Source: Gemmatimonas phototrophica
GTDB lineage: Bacteria; Gemmatimonadota; Gemmatimonadetes; Gemmatimonadales; Gemmatimonadaceae
Assembly: GCA_945869195.1 (NCBI GenBank)
Contig: CAMBNV010000008.1
Location: forward strand, 65,367 to 129,366
DNA: 64,000 nucleotides
Direction of reading: 5' to 3'
The notes under the pieces are model-generated. The model searched no databases. It had not been told where the DNA came from and worked only from the letters and a program-made list of their open reading frames with translations. A program made the translations under genes and the position numbers. How positions within the stretch are numbered: position 1 is the first letter of the stretch; every line of letters starts with the position of its first letter. Below, one piece after another: positions 25,120-33,948 of this stretch.

Positions 25120-26283
25120 GTGCCCGGATTCAACAAACCCATCGGTGACGTCGTCGTCCACATCTTCGGACGCACGGATGTCGGTCGCACACGTGAGCAC
25201 AACGAGGACACGTTCGCCGTCGCCGACCTGACGACGATGAACGCGTCGCTCCAGCCCGAGGTGCGCACGCACGTCCTCGGTCCACGCGGCTCGCTCTTCA
25301 TGGTATCGGACGGCATGGGCGGCGCGGCGGCCGGCGAAGTCGCCAGCGCCATGGCCACCGAGGTGCTCCTCGCCGAGATGCGGGAGCGCTGGCACACCTC
25401 GACCGAGGAGGACCCTGAGGTCTTCGCGCACGCGCTGCGCCTCTCCACCGAGATCGCAAACACCAAGATTCACGCCTACGCCACCGCTCACGCGGAGAAT
25501 CGGGGCATGGGCACCACGGCGACGATCGCAGGCGTGCTGTACGACACGATCTATGTCTGCCAAGTTGGCGACTCGCGCGCGTACCTCGTCCGCGATGGCG
25601 TCTGCTCGCAGATTACGAAGGATCAGTCGCTGATACAAAAACTCATCGAAGCCGGCGAGATGACCCTCGAGGAGGCAGAGGTCTCCGAACGGCGGAACAT
25701 CATCTTGCAGGCGCTCGGGCCCGAACCGATCGTGCAGGTCGACCTCACCTCCCAGCAGATCAGGCGCGGCGACACGCTCCTGATCTGCTCCGACGGCCTC
25801 TCTGGCCTGGTACGAGCGTCTGAAATGGCCGACGTCGTGAACGCCGAGTCGGACCTCGTGGAGGTGTGCAAGAAGCTCATCGACCTCGCCAATCAGGCCG
25901 GCGGCCCCGACAACATCACGGTCATCGCGGCACGGTTCGAGGGTGAAGGGCTCGTTGAGTCCGGGGCTGAGCAGCCGGCGCATCGTGTCTACCACGGCTC
26001 CCAGGGACTACGCAACACGATGCAGGTGGACCTCCAATCCACCTCGGAGATCGCGCCGGACGACGCCTCCGACACGCCGACGCTCGAGACGGACATCTCG
26101 ATCACAAGAGTGCGGACGCCGGCGACAGGCGCAATGCCAGAGACGGTCGAGATCACGCCAGTCATTGCACCCGCGGCGGCGCCAGCAGGGGGCCTGATCG
26201 CCCCGGGGGCGCTCCGCCTCATCTTCGGCTCCTTCGCGCTTGTCATCCTCGTGATCTACCTCCTCGACTGGCTCGGACCATAA
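25120..26283 (+). CDS. PP2C-type protein phosphatase with C-terminal membrane anchor
   Basis: 387 aa from GTG 25120. PP2C/Stp metal-site motifs are complete: TDVGRTREHNEDTFAV near residue 20, SDGMGGAAAGEVAS near 63, VGDSRAYLVRDG near 150, and LICSDGLSGLV and GGPDNITVIAARF in the second half. Dephosphorylates Ser/Thr residues using two Mn/Mg ions, and is the expected antagonist of the upstream kinase. After the catalytic domain comes a Thr/Pro-rich linker of about 90 residues and a final hydrophobic helix (IFGSFALVILVIYLLDW), so this is a tail-anchored enzyme. Most bacterial Stp proteins are about 240 aa and soluble. The stop shares one base with the next ATG (TAATG). Confidence 0.93.
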   Translation: MPGFNKPIGDVVVHIFGRTDVGRTREHNEDTFAVADLTTMNASLQPEVRTHVLGPRGSLFMVSDGMGGAAAGEVASAMATEVLLAEMRERWHTSTEEDPEVFAHALRLSTEIANTKIHAYATAHAENRGMGTTATIAGVLYDTIYVCQVGDSRAYLVRDGVCSQITKDQSLIQKLIEAGEMTLEEAEVSERRNIILQALGPEPIVQVDLTSQQIRRGDTLLICSDGLSGLVRASEMADVVNAESDLVEVCKKLIDLANQAGGPDNITVIAARFEGEGLVESGAEQPAHRVYHGSQGLRNTMQVDLQSTSEIAPDDASDTPTLETDISITRVRTPATGAMPETVEITPVIAPAAAPAGGLIAPGALRLIFGSFALVILVIYLLDWLGP

Positions 26284-27662
26284 TGTCGGTCGAGTTCCGC
26301 ATCACCACCGGCGCGCGCGCCGGGGCACGTGAGCGGTTCGAGAAGTCGGTCGTCTCCATCGGCCGTCATCCCATGAACGACCTGCGCTTCGACATCAATT
26401 TGGATGGGGACGTCTCCGGTCGGCACGCCGAACTCCGCTCGGTCGGTGGGCGTCACCTGCTGTATGACCTCGGCAGCACCAACGGCACCTTCGTGAATGG
26501 CGAACAGGTCATCACGGAGCGGGACCTGCACGACGGGGACGTCATCAACTTCGGCGGCCCCAGTGGACCGCACGTGACGTTTGTGTCGGAGGCGGCGCCA
26601 GACCAGCCGCACGTACCGCTGACACCGACGAACCCACCCACTCTCGCACCACCGCGCGTGAACACCGAGGTGCGGATCGCGCGGGCGGTGCAGACGCAGA
26701 CAGGAAAGCTCCGACAGTTGGTGATCGCATTGTCCGCGCTCGTGATCGTCGGCGGCGGGGGAGTCGCCTATGTCATCATGCGATCCAACGTCGAGTCAAA
26801 AAAACAGGTTGCCTCGCTCTTGGCGGTGAATGACTCACTCACCCGGTCGCTCGAGCAGCGTCTCGCCCAGACGGGCCTCGCCCGTGAAGCACTCGCCGCC
26901 GCGCGTGCGCAGTCCGCGCGTCTCTCAGCGGAACTCCGTGCTGAGGCCGCCGCTGGCGGGGATGTGTCGACGCTCTCGGCACGCATGCGGAGTGCACAGG
27001 CGCGCACCGCGAGTATCGCGAGCACCGATTACCACGCCATCGCCGCCGCGAATACTCCGGCGGTCGTCCTTATCGCCGTGCTGATGCCGGACGGTTCTAA
27101 GTCGAGCGGTACCGGCTTCAATGTCCTGCCGAGCGGTCTCATCGTCACCAATCGCCACGTAGTACAGGCGGCGGACGGAACGCGTGCGCGACAGCTCGGC
27201 GTGATCTTCGAGAACCGGCGGGGCGAGTGGCATGAAGCGCGGATCGAGTATGTGAGCGCCACCGACGAGCTCGCGCTGCTACGCATCGTCGATGGCGGTG
27301 ACTTTCCGATCGTGACCGGCATCGCCGGTGATAGCGAGGGGATCCAGTTGGGGAGCCCGATCGCCATCCTCGGCTTTCCGCTCGGGACTGGCACCGCGGG
27401 CAATGACGGCGACATCAACACCATTCGCCCGGCCGCCACGATGAACGTCGGCACGGTCAGCAAGACGCTCAGCGATAATATCCAGCTCGACGTCTATGCG
27501 GCGCAGGGATCGAGCGGATCGCCGGTGTTGGATGCAAGGGGCCTCGTGATCGGCGTGCTCTACGGTGCGGCCCGCGAGAGCAACGGTCGCATCGTGTACT
27601 CGGTACCCTCCGCGCGGCTGGCGGCGCAACTACCCAAGGACGCGAGCGGAGTGATTCGCTAA
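26283..27662 (+). CDS. FHA domain protein tethered to an extracytoplasmic trypsin-like protease
   Basis: 459 aa. Residues 1-100 form an FHA domain (IGRHP, SGRHAE 45-50, LGSTNGTF 63-70). A membrane span lies at about 146-166, then an Ala/Gln/Arg-rich coiled coil (about 170-245) and an S1C-like serine protease domain (about 250-455). The catalytic triad is visible: His292 in IVTNRHVV, Asp328 in SATDELALLRI, Ser411 in AAQGSSGSPVLD. No PDZ domain. With the FHA inside and the protease outside, phosphorylation by the neighbouring kinase could control a periplasmic protease. This is inference from domain order and from the TAATG coupling to the PP2C gene. Confidence 0.9.
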   Translation: MSVEFRITTGARAGARERFEKSVVSIGRHPMNDLRFDINLDGDVSGRHAELRSVGGRHLLYDLGSTNGTFVNGEQVITERDLHDGDVINFGGPSGPHVTFVSEAAPDQPHVPLTPTNPPTLAPPRVNTEVRIARAVQTQTGKLRQLVIALSALVIVGGGGVAYVIMRSNVESKKQVASLLAVNDSLTRSLEQRLAQTGLAREALAAARAQSARLSAELRAEAAAGGDVSTLSARMRSAQARTASIASTDYHAIAAANTPAVVLIAVLMPDGSKSSGTGFNVLPSGLIVTNRHVVQAADGTRARQLGVIFENRRGEWHEARIEYVSATDELALLRIVDGGDFPIVTGIAGDSEGIQLGSPIAILGFPLGTGTAGNDGDINTIRPAATMNVGTVSKTLSDNIQLDVYAAQGSSGSPVLDARGLVIGVLYGAARESNGRIVYSVPSARLAAQLPKDASGVIR

Positions 27663-27690
27663 GAAAGGCGTTACACGATCGCGTCGGCAT

Positions 27691-29145
27691 TCACACGAGT
27701 CGCCGCGCCATCGCCTCCTGCATCGCTCGGTCCCCATTCCACGCACAGACCACGTTTCCCGCCTCTGGGATTTCGCCTGCGAGGCGTGGCGGCCCGAACA
27801 GCGCGACGACGACCGAGCGGCGCGCCTGCCGGGCCTCGGCAACGATCTGCGCGACTCGGCGGCGTGTCTCGATACTGTATCCCGCGCGCCCTTTCCCTGG
27901 GCCAGGACCGCCGAACAGCGCCAGAAGTACCGCCCCCTCACCCTCGGCCGTCGGGCGCTGCGTCTGGCGTGGAGCGAGGCCGAGAGCCCGCAAGGCATCT
28001 ATGAAGGGCGTGCGCGATGACGCGGACCAGCCTGCCCCCTCGTCGTCGTCCACCAGGATGACATCGACCACAGGCCCGATGCTCGCGAGAACGCCGCGGA
28101 CGGGGTGCACGACCGTATCGGCAATCTGCCGCGCCCAGAGTAGATCGTCGAGTGTGGGCTCGCGCGGGGGTCCGAGACCGCCCCACTCCGCCCAAAAGGT
28201 GCGTCGGTCTCGGCTCGCACGCATGGCGTCGGACGGAAGCAGCCCGGACTCATCAGCGCGTTCGAGCGCCTCGAGTACACCATGGAGGTCGGAGGGAGCC
28301 AACAGGAGGTCGCAACCGGCCGCAACCGCCTCGATGGCGGCGATGCCCTCGTCGTCACCGCGACGCAAACCCGGCGTCTGCAGCACATCGCTCACGATCA
28401 GCCCGTCGTAGCCGAGTTCGCCGCGCAGCAGCTCAGTGAGCAAAGGACGCGAGCGCGCGGCAGGGCGTGCACTCGCGTCGAGCGCAGGAAAGGCGACGCT
28501 TGCCGCCATGATGCTCGCCACTCCGGTGTCAACGGCCGCGCGAAACGGGAGCAGATCGTCGGCCCACAGCGTGCCTGCTGCCGCGACGATCGTCGCTGGT
28601 TCGAGATGCGGATCCTCGACTGCGCGGCCCATCCCGGGATAGTGACGCACGCACGCCAACACCCCCTCTGCCTGACAGGCATCGACCCATTCGACCACCC
28701 ACTCCGCTGCGCGCTGCGCATCGAGACCAAAGCTCCGTGAACCCAGCAGCGAGTTTGCCGGTGCACCTTCGAGGTCCGCGACCGGCGCGAGGGCCCAGTT
28801 GACGCCGAGCATCCGCAGTTCGCGCGCGGTGAGCCTGGCGGCGCGACGGACGACGTCACCGTCGCGCAACGCGTCAAGCGCCGAGAGCGGGGGCAGGCCG
28901 GTCGCGTCATGAAAAGCACTCCCGGCGCCGCCAGCAACCTCGGCGGCGAAGAGCAATGGAATCTGGCTCCGTCGATCTAGCTCCTGCGTGAGCGCACGCA
29001 CCTCGGCGCGCGAACCGCCGACAATCCAGAACCCTCCGACGCCAATCTCGAGCGCGTCGGAGATCATTTCTTCGAGGTAACCGAACCCGTATCCCCGATC
29101 CCAGCGGAGCTGCGGGACGAGGAGTTGGGCGAGTGGGTGCGTCAC
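27691..29145 (-). CDS. nagZ: Beta-N-acetylhexosaminidase-like GH3 protein (NagZ family)
   Basis: 484 aa from GTG 29145, which overlaps the anmK stop (GTGA). The N-terminal 330 residues are a GH3 barrel: PLLFAAEVAGGAG, VNWALAPVADL, CVRHYPGMGRAVEDPHLEP and the nucleophile region GLIVSDVLQTPG (Asp). The Asp-x-His dyad of NagZ-type enzymes is kept (DPH), although the usual GHG of the loop reads GMG. NagZ removes GlcNAc from anhydro-muropeptides. About 150 extra C-terminal residues resemble the GH3 C-terminal sandwich seen in longer members. The strict neighbourhood with murQ and anmK supports a role in cell-wall recycling. No signal peptide, so cytoplasmic. Confidence 0.85.
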   Translation of the reverse strand: MTHPLAQLLVPQLRWDRGYGFGYLEEMISDALEIGVGGFWIVGGSRAEVRALTQELDRRSQIPLLFAAEVAGGAGSAFHDATGLPPLSALDALRDGDVVRRAARLTARELRMLGVNWALAPVADLEGAPANSLLGSRSFGLDAQRAAEWVVEWVDACQAEGVLACVRHYPGMGRAVEDPHLEPATIVAAAGTLWADDLLPFRAAVDTGVASIMAASVAFPALDASARPAARSRPLLTELLRGELGYDGLIVSDVLQTPGLRRGDDEGIAAIEAVAAGCDLLLAPSDLHGVLEALERADESGLLPSDAMRASRDRRTFWAEWGGLGPPREPTLDDLLWARQIADTVVHPVRGVLASIGPVVDVILVDDDEGAGWSASSRTPFIDALRALGLAPRQTQRPTAEGEGAVLLALFGGPGPGKGRAGYSIETRRRVAQIVAEARQARRSVVVALFGPPRLAGEIPEAGNVVCAWNGDRAMQEAMARRLV

Positions 29146-30281
29146 GGGGGGTAGTAGGCGCCGAGGACGCGGGGACCGCACGCGCCCGTCGCTGACGGAA
29201 CATTGCCGGGGCGCCCGTGCCGATGAAGCCAGCCGAGGAAAGCGAAGGCCACCGCCTCCTTGGCATCGCCATCGAAGAAGACGCGATCGAACGGCCGCAC
29301 CTGACGTGGGGCGAGCGTCATGGCGATTGCCTCGCGCAGCACCGGGTTGCGCGCGCCGCCACCAGAGAGGAGCACCTCGTCGACCGGGTGCGGCACGAAC
29401 CGCTCGAACGCAACGCCGATCGTGCGAGCGGTGAACCAGGTCGCCGTGCAGATGAGGTCCTCAGTCGTGCAGTCGGCGCGCGCGGTGCGGCAGGCGTCGA
29501 CAAAGGCGTCGATGTAGCGTGCGGTGTACTTCTCGCGCCCCGTCGACTTGGGCGGCTCGTGCGCGAGCCAGGGATCGAGCAACAACTGCTCGATCACCGA
29601 TTCGATCGGCATGCCCTTTGCGGCCAGCGCGCCATTCACGTCGTAAGGGAGATCCGGGCGCAGCAACCGTGTGACGCCGTCGATGATGCAGACGCCTGGC
29701 CCCGTATCAAACGCGCGGACGCCCTCGAGTACGCCGTCCGGAGGAACGACGGTGAGGTTTCCGATGCCGCCCAGATTCTGTAGCACGCGCCAGCGCCTGT
29801 CGTCGGCGAAGAGCATGGCATCAGCAATCGGGACCAACGGTGCGCCCTGCCCGCCCGCGGCGACGTCACGCGTGCGAAAGTCGGCGATCACCCCAACCCC
29901 GGTGCGCTCGACGATCACCGCCGGTGCTCCGAACTGCCACGTGCCGTGCGGTGGCTCATGCCAGACCGTGTGGCCGTGTGAAGCGATCGCACTAATCTCG
30001 TCGCGCGCGACTCCCGACTCGGCGATGGCGGCGAGTGCGGCGTCGGCCAACAAGCCGCCGAGCGCGAAGTCGAGTCGCGTGTACTCGCTCGGTGTCGCGC
30101 CGACGAGGGCGGCGGCGAGGCGCGTGCGCGTCACGGCATCGTACGCGCGCGCGACGTGCGCCAGTAGTTCGGGACGTACACGCCCGTTGGCGTCTTCATG
30201 GAAGCGCACGACCGCCGCAGTGATGCCGTCGAGCGATGTCCCCGACATGAGGCCGACGAAGACCTGAGACGGTTTGGTCAC
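29142..30281 (-). CDS. anmK: Anhydro-N-acetylmuramic acid kinase
   Basis: 379 aa from GTG 30281. Converts 1,6-anhydro-MurNAc plus ATP to MurNAc-6-phosphate during peptidoglycan recycling. The phosphate loop VGLMSGTSLDGI is at residues 9-20. Other family motifs are ASHGHTVWHEP, GVIADFRTRDVAAGGQGAPL (with the catalytic Asp), NLGGIGNLTV and FDTGPGVCIIDG. It is complete at the normal length. It lies between murQ and the NagZ-like gene with 4-base overlaps at both ends, an arrangement that should give coordinated synthesis of the three enzymes. Confidence 0.96.
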   Translation of the reverse strand: MTKPSQVFVGLMSGTSLDGITAAVVRFHEDANGRVRPELLAHVARAYDAVTRTRLAAALVGATPSEYTRLDFALGGLLADAALAAIAESGVARDEISAIASHGHTVWHEPPHGTWQFGAPAVIVERTGVGVIADFRTRDVAAGGQGAPLVPIADAMLFADDRRWRVLQNLGGIGNLTVVPPDGVLEGVRAFDTGPGVCIIDGVTRLLRPDLPYDVNGALAAKGMPIESVIEQLLLDPWLAHEPPKSTGREKYTARYIDAFVDACRTARADCTTEDLICTATWFTARTIGVAFERFVPHPVDEVLLSGGGARNPVLREAIAMTLAPRQVRPFDRVFFDGDAKEAVAFAFLGWLHRHGRPGNVPSATGACGPRVLGAYYPP

Positions 30282-31195
30282 GCGATCTCCACCGGTGGTG
30301 GCCCGTCGGTCACAAGACTACGGATCACCCCGCCAGCGTCGGCGAGTCGCCCGATCGCGGTCTCCCGGTCGAGGCCGAGCTTGTGCATCGCGATCGCGAC
30401 CTTGACGTGACCCTGCGCATCGAGGAGAAGCGCATGCGCCTCCTCCCGCGCGAGGCCGCAGGTGGTCATCACGAGCCGTTCGGCACGGTCCCTGAGCTTG
30501 TCGTTCGTGGCCTGCAGGTCGACCATGAGATTGCCGTACGTCTTGCCGAGGCGAATCATCGCGCCGGTGGTGATCATATTCAGCACCATCTTGGTAGCGG
30601 TCCCCGCCTTGAGTCGCGTGGAGCCAGTAACAACCTCGGGCCCGGTGATCGGAACAATCACGACATCGAGAGCGCTCACGAGCTCCGGCGCTGGGGGCGA
30701 GCAGGCAATAATCCCCGTGCGCGCGCCGAGTGTGCGTGCCTGTTCGAGCGCCGCGCGCACGTATGGCGTGGTGCCGCTCGCAGCGATGCCCACGACGAAG
30801 TCACCCGCGGTGACGCCGGCAGCGGTGAGGTCGGCACGCGCTCCGTCGGGACGATCCTCGGCCCCTTCCTGTGCCCGTGTGAGCGCGGCGGGACCTCCGG
30901 CGATGATCCCCTGCACCATCGCCGGATCGCTCCCGAACGTCGGCGGGCACTCAGAGGCGTCGAGCACGCCGAGACGGCCCGAAGTTCCGGCGCCGACATA
31001 GAATAGCCGGTGTCCGCCGCGGAAGGCCTCCTCGGCCAGCGTGATCGCCCGCGCAATCGCGACACGCTGGGAGGCGACGGCGACGGCGACGCCTCCGTCC
31101 TCAGCGTTCATGAGATCGACGATGTCGAGCGGCGTGGCGACGTCGATGTCGATGCTCCGCGGATTGCGGCGCTCGGTGACCCTTGGATCGAGCAC
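30278..31195 (-). CDS. murQ: N-acetylmuramic acid 6-phosphate etherase
   Basis: 305 aa from GTG 31195, which matches the usual N-terminus of MurQ. The frame continues upstream, but that part overlaps the divergent gene and is unlike the family. SIS-domain motifs are clear: YVGAGTSGRLGVLDASECPP, MVQGIIAGG, GIAASGTTPYVR, and TRLKAGTATKMVLNM with catalytic residues. A C-terminal helical domain (LDRETAIGRLADAGGVIR) completes it. It cleaves the lactyl ether of MurNAc-6-P to give GlcNAc-6-P and D-lactate, directly after AnmK. First gene of the recycling operon, its stop overlapping the anmK GTG. Confidence 0.95.
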   Translation of the reverse strand: MLDPRVTERRNPRSIDIDVATPLDIVDLMNAEDGGVAVAVASQRVAIARAITLAEEAFRGGHRLFYVGAGTSGRLGVLDASECPPTFGSDPAMVQGIIAGGPAALTRAQEGAEDRPDGARADLTAAGVTAGDFVVGIAASGTTPYVRAALEQARTLGARTGIIACSPPAPELVSALDVVIVPITGPEVVTGSTRLKAGTATKMVLNMITTGAMIRLGKTYGNLMVDLQATNDKLRDRAERLVMTTCGLAREEAHALLLDAQGHVKVAIAMHKLGLDRETAIGRLADAGGVIRSLVTDGPPPVEIA

Positions 31196-31283
31196 GATGG
31201 GGCGGGGTCTGAGAGGGAACGGCGGGCCCGCCTGGCGCCATCGGTGTCGCCTGCGCCCCGCACCCAATAACTTATCGACCGAC

Positions 31284-31931
31284 ATGATCACCCGCACCCT
31301 GACCGGCATCGCCGGCCTCCTATTCGCCTCCCCGTTGGGCGCACAACTCATCAAGGTCCCATCGCTCGACGAGTCGCGTACGCCGATCTCGGTGACCCTG
31401 GATGTCGGCTTCCTGCAGACGCAGAGTCGCTTTGACGGCCAGAGTGGGACGCAGTGGAACCTCGGGGAATCGCTACAGTATCGCGCGGCGGTCGCGTATG
31501 GCCTTCGGAGCGGCTCGATCGCGCTCGTGGGCTCACTGGCGCATCTCCCGATCTCCCGCGCGGGCGGCACGGCGCTGCCCGTCTCGGAGGGGACGATTCA
31601 GCTCCGCCAGTACCTCGCGGCCTTCCGCACTCCCGAGACCGAGGGTGCGCACCAGATTGTGAACGTCGGTGTCGGACTCTCGCAGTGGACGGCCTACGCG
31701 GGGACCGACCCACTCACCCTGGACGAGCAGAAGACGCGCGATGCGTTCACACTGGTCGTCGGCTATGGATTCGGCGTCACGCTCGGGCGCCGCGCGGCCG
31801 TGACGGTGGTGCAGGAGATGGCGACGCTCTGGGGCTCCGGCGTGGGATTGACATCGGGGCAGTCGCGGATGGTGCGGCAGTATACGTCTCGAGTGGGACT
31901 GACCGTGAAGGTGAGAGGAAGTCGAGGGTAA
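31284..31931 (+). CDS. Small exported protein, probable outer-membrane barrel
   Basis: 215 aa with a signal peptide (MITRTLTGIAGLLFASPLGA). The mature part is a series of short alternating strands (ISVTLDVGFLQTQSRF, YRAAVAYGLRSGSIALVG, IVNVGVGLSQWTAYAG, VVGYGFGVTLG, RVGLTVKVRG) with Tyr/Trp girdles. That is the look of an 8-10-strand outer-membrane barrel. I recognise no specific family, and it resembles lineage-restricted secreted barrels. It is divergent from murQ with 88 bases between starts. A TAACTT sequence ten bases before the ATG could be a -10 box. Confidence 0.7.
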   Translation: MITRTLTGIAGLLFASPLGAQLIKVPSLDESRTPISVTLDVGFLQTQSRFDGQSGTQWNLGESLQYRAAVAYGLRSGSIALVGSLAHLPISRAGGTALPVSEGTIQLRQYLAAFRTPETEGAHQIVNVGVGLSQWTAYAGTDPLTLDEQKTRDAFTLVVGYGFGVTLGRRAAVTVVQEMATLWGSGVGLTSGQSRMVRQYTSRVGLTVKVRGSRG

Positions 31932-32088
31932 CAAGTAGCAATACGAGGGGCGGTCAGGGCAGGCGCGCAGGGTTCTACTTCGCGATACCTGTACGGCTCC
32001 CTTCTGCACGACGATTCGAGTTGCCTCAGTCCGCGGTTCCCCCTTGGTGAACGACGAGACGCCGTTCCCTTCCTCCAAGCAAACTCGC

Positions 32089-33840
32089 ATGCGCCAGCCC
32101 ATTGCTGTTCTGATCACCCTCGGGGTCCTCACGGCCACCGGCTGCCACCCGACGCCGGCCCCGACGCCGGCCCCGACCCCAACGCAGACCGACGCCCGCT
32201 ACTCGGGCACCTTTGCCGGCGGATTCCGATTCCCCGAGGCGCGCGAGGCGGTCTTCGCCAGTCGTGCCATGGTCTCGAGCAACTCCGAACTCGCCAGCGC
32301 GGCCGGCGTGGAGATCCTCAAAGCCGGCGGTAACGCGATGGATGCCGCGGTCGCGACGGGGTTCGCGCTTGCGGTGACCTATCCCTTCGCCGGTAACATC
32401 GGTGGCGGCGGCTTCATGGTGATTCGGATGGCCGACGGCCGGACCGCCGCACTCGACTATCGGGAGATCGCCCCGCTCGCGTCAACGCGCGACATGTATG
32501 TCGACTCCACCGGCAAGCTCACCAACAAAAGCATCATCGGGCACCTCGCCTCTGGTGTGCCGGGAGCGGTCGCGGGCATGGACGCGGCACTGCAACGCTT
32601 CGGCACGATGTCGCTCGCGCAGGTGATGGCCCCGGCGATCCGCCTCGCGCGAGACGGCTTCGCAGTCGACAGCGCGCTCGTTCGCGCGCTGACGGGCGCG
32701 AAGGCGCGTCTCTGTCTCTTCGCGGGCTGTGCCACCTTCTTCCCTGGCGGCGAAGTCACGGCCCCCGGGGAGCGCCTCGTGCAACCGGACCTCGGGCGCT
32801 CACTGCAACTCATCGCCGAACGCGGGCCGCAGGCATTCTACGACGGCCCGATCTCCGCGGCGCTCGTCTCCGAGATGGAGCGCGGCGGGGGCATTATCAC
32901 GCGCCAGGATCTGCGCCAGTACGAGCCCAAGTGGCGTGACCCCGTGATCTCGACCTACCGCGGGCACACGCTCATCACGATGCCGCCCGCCTCGTCGGGC
33001 GGTATCACGATGACCGAATCGTTCAACATCCTCGAGACCTTCGCGCCCCTTCCGCCGTTCGGCAGCGCGGAGTATGTCCATCTCCTCGCCGAGACGTTCC
33101 GACGTGCGTTCATCGACCGCAACGCGAAGCTCGCCGACGCCGACTTCGCACCGGTCCCGCGCGAAGAACTCACCTCGAAGGCCTACGCGCGCGCCCTGGC
33201 GCGGCAGATCGACCGAAACAAGGCGTCGAAGACGCCAGCGTTTCAGCAGGTGCCGGAGCCTGAACACACGACGCACTACTCGGTCGTCGATAGTGCGGGC
33301 AACTCGGTCGCGACGACGACAACGTTGAATGGAGGCTTCGGCTCGGCCGTCTGGATTCCCGGCGGCGGCTTCTTCATGAACAATGAGATGGACGACTTCG
33401 CCGCACAGCCGGGGACGGCGAATATGTTCGGCCTCGTGCAGGGGGAGGCGAATGCGGTCCAGGCGGGAAAGCGCATGCTCTCGGCAATGGCCCCGACGAT
33501 CGTGCTCGACCCGCGGGGGGAGGTGGTCCTGATCATTGGCGCCGCCGGAGGCCCCACGATCATCACCGCAACCGCGCAGGTGATCCTGAACGTGATCGAG
33601 CACAAGATGAATCTCGCTGACGCGATGCGTGCGCCGCGGATGCATCATCAGTCCCTTCCGGACGAGATTCGTCTTGAGAGCGTTGGCTTCAGCGACGCAA
33701 CCATCGCGCGCTTGCGCGCGATGGGGCACGGCATCACGACCACACAGGGACTCGCGAACGTGAACGCGGTCATGCGGGTGCCGGGGGGTTGGCACGGGGT
33801 GAGAGAGCCTCGCTCCGCTGGCGCCGCGATCGGGTACTAG
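32089..33840 (+). CDS. ggt: Gamma-glutamyltransferase, predicted lipoprotein
   Basis: 583 aa from ATG 32089. An in-frame TTG 15 codons upstream is less likely because the lipoprotein signal begins here (MRQPIAVLITLGVLTATGC). After the lipobox Cys comes a Pro/Thr spacer made of repeated PTPA units. Ggt motifs: AGGNAMDAAVATGFAL, GNIGGGGFMVI, YREIAP, and the autoprocessing site in EHTTHYSVVDSAGNSV, where the second Thr of TTHYS becomes the small-subunit nucleophile. GSAVWIPGGGFFMNNEMDDF and PTIVLDPRG follow. It cleaves glutathione and other gamma-glutamyl compounds in the periplasm. Apparently a single-gene unit. Confidence 0.95.
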   Translation: MRQPIAVLITLGVLTATGCHPTPAPTPAPTPTQTDARYSGTFAGGFRFPEAREAVFASRAMVSSNSELASAAGVEILKAGGNAMDAAVATGFALAVTYPFAGNIGGGGFMVIRMADGRTAALDYREIAPLASTRDMYVDSTGKLTNKSIIGHLASGVPGAVAGMDAALQRFGTMSLAQVMAPAIRLARDGFAVDSALVRALTGAKARLCLFAGCATFFPGGEVTAPGERLVQPDLGRSLQLIAERGPQAFYDGPISAALVSEMERGGGIITRQDLRQYEPKWRDPVISTYRGHTLITMPPASSGGITMTESFNILETFAPLPPFGSAEYVHLLAETFRRAFIDRNAKLADADFAPVPREELTSKAYARALARQIDRNKASKTPAFQQVPEPEHTTHYSVVDSAGNSVATTTTLNGGFGSAVWIPGGGFFMNNEMDDFAAQPGTANMFGLVQGEANAVQAGKRMLSAMAPTIVLDPRGEVVLIIGAAGGPTIITATAQVILNVIEHKMNLADAMRAPRMHHQSLPDEIRLESVGFSDATIARLRAMGHGITTTQGLANVNAVMRVPGGWHGVREPRSAGAAIGY

Positions 33841-33925
33841 GTCCGATCGCTGGCCCGTCGCCGTCTCTCCATCATCTATCGGAGAGCCGTCGCCAAAGCC
33901 GCTGTGTCCGATACCCAACGACCCG

Positions 33926-33948
33926 TTAGCGACCAGTAGGCTCGCTAA
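33926..33948 (-). terminator. Weak hairpin after ccdA
   Basis: A 7-base perfect inverted repeat ttagcga / tcgctaa with a 9-base loop overlaps the ccdA stop codon at the end of the long minus-strand gene run. No T tract follows, so function is uncertain. Confidence 0.35.
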
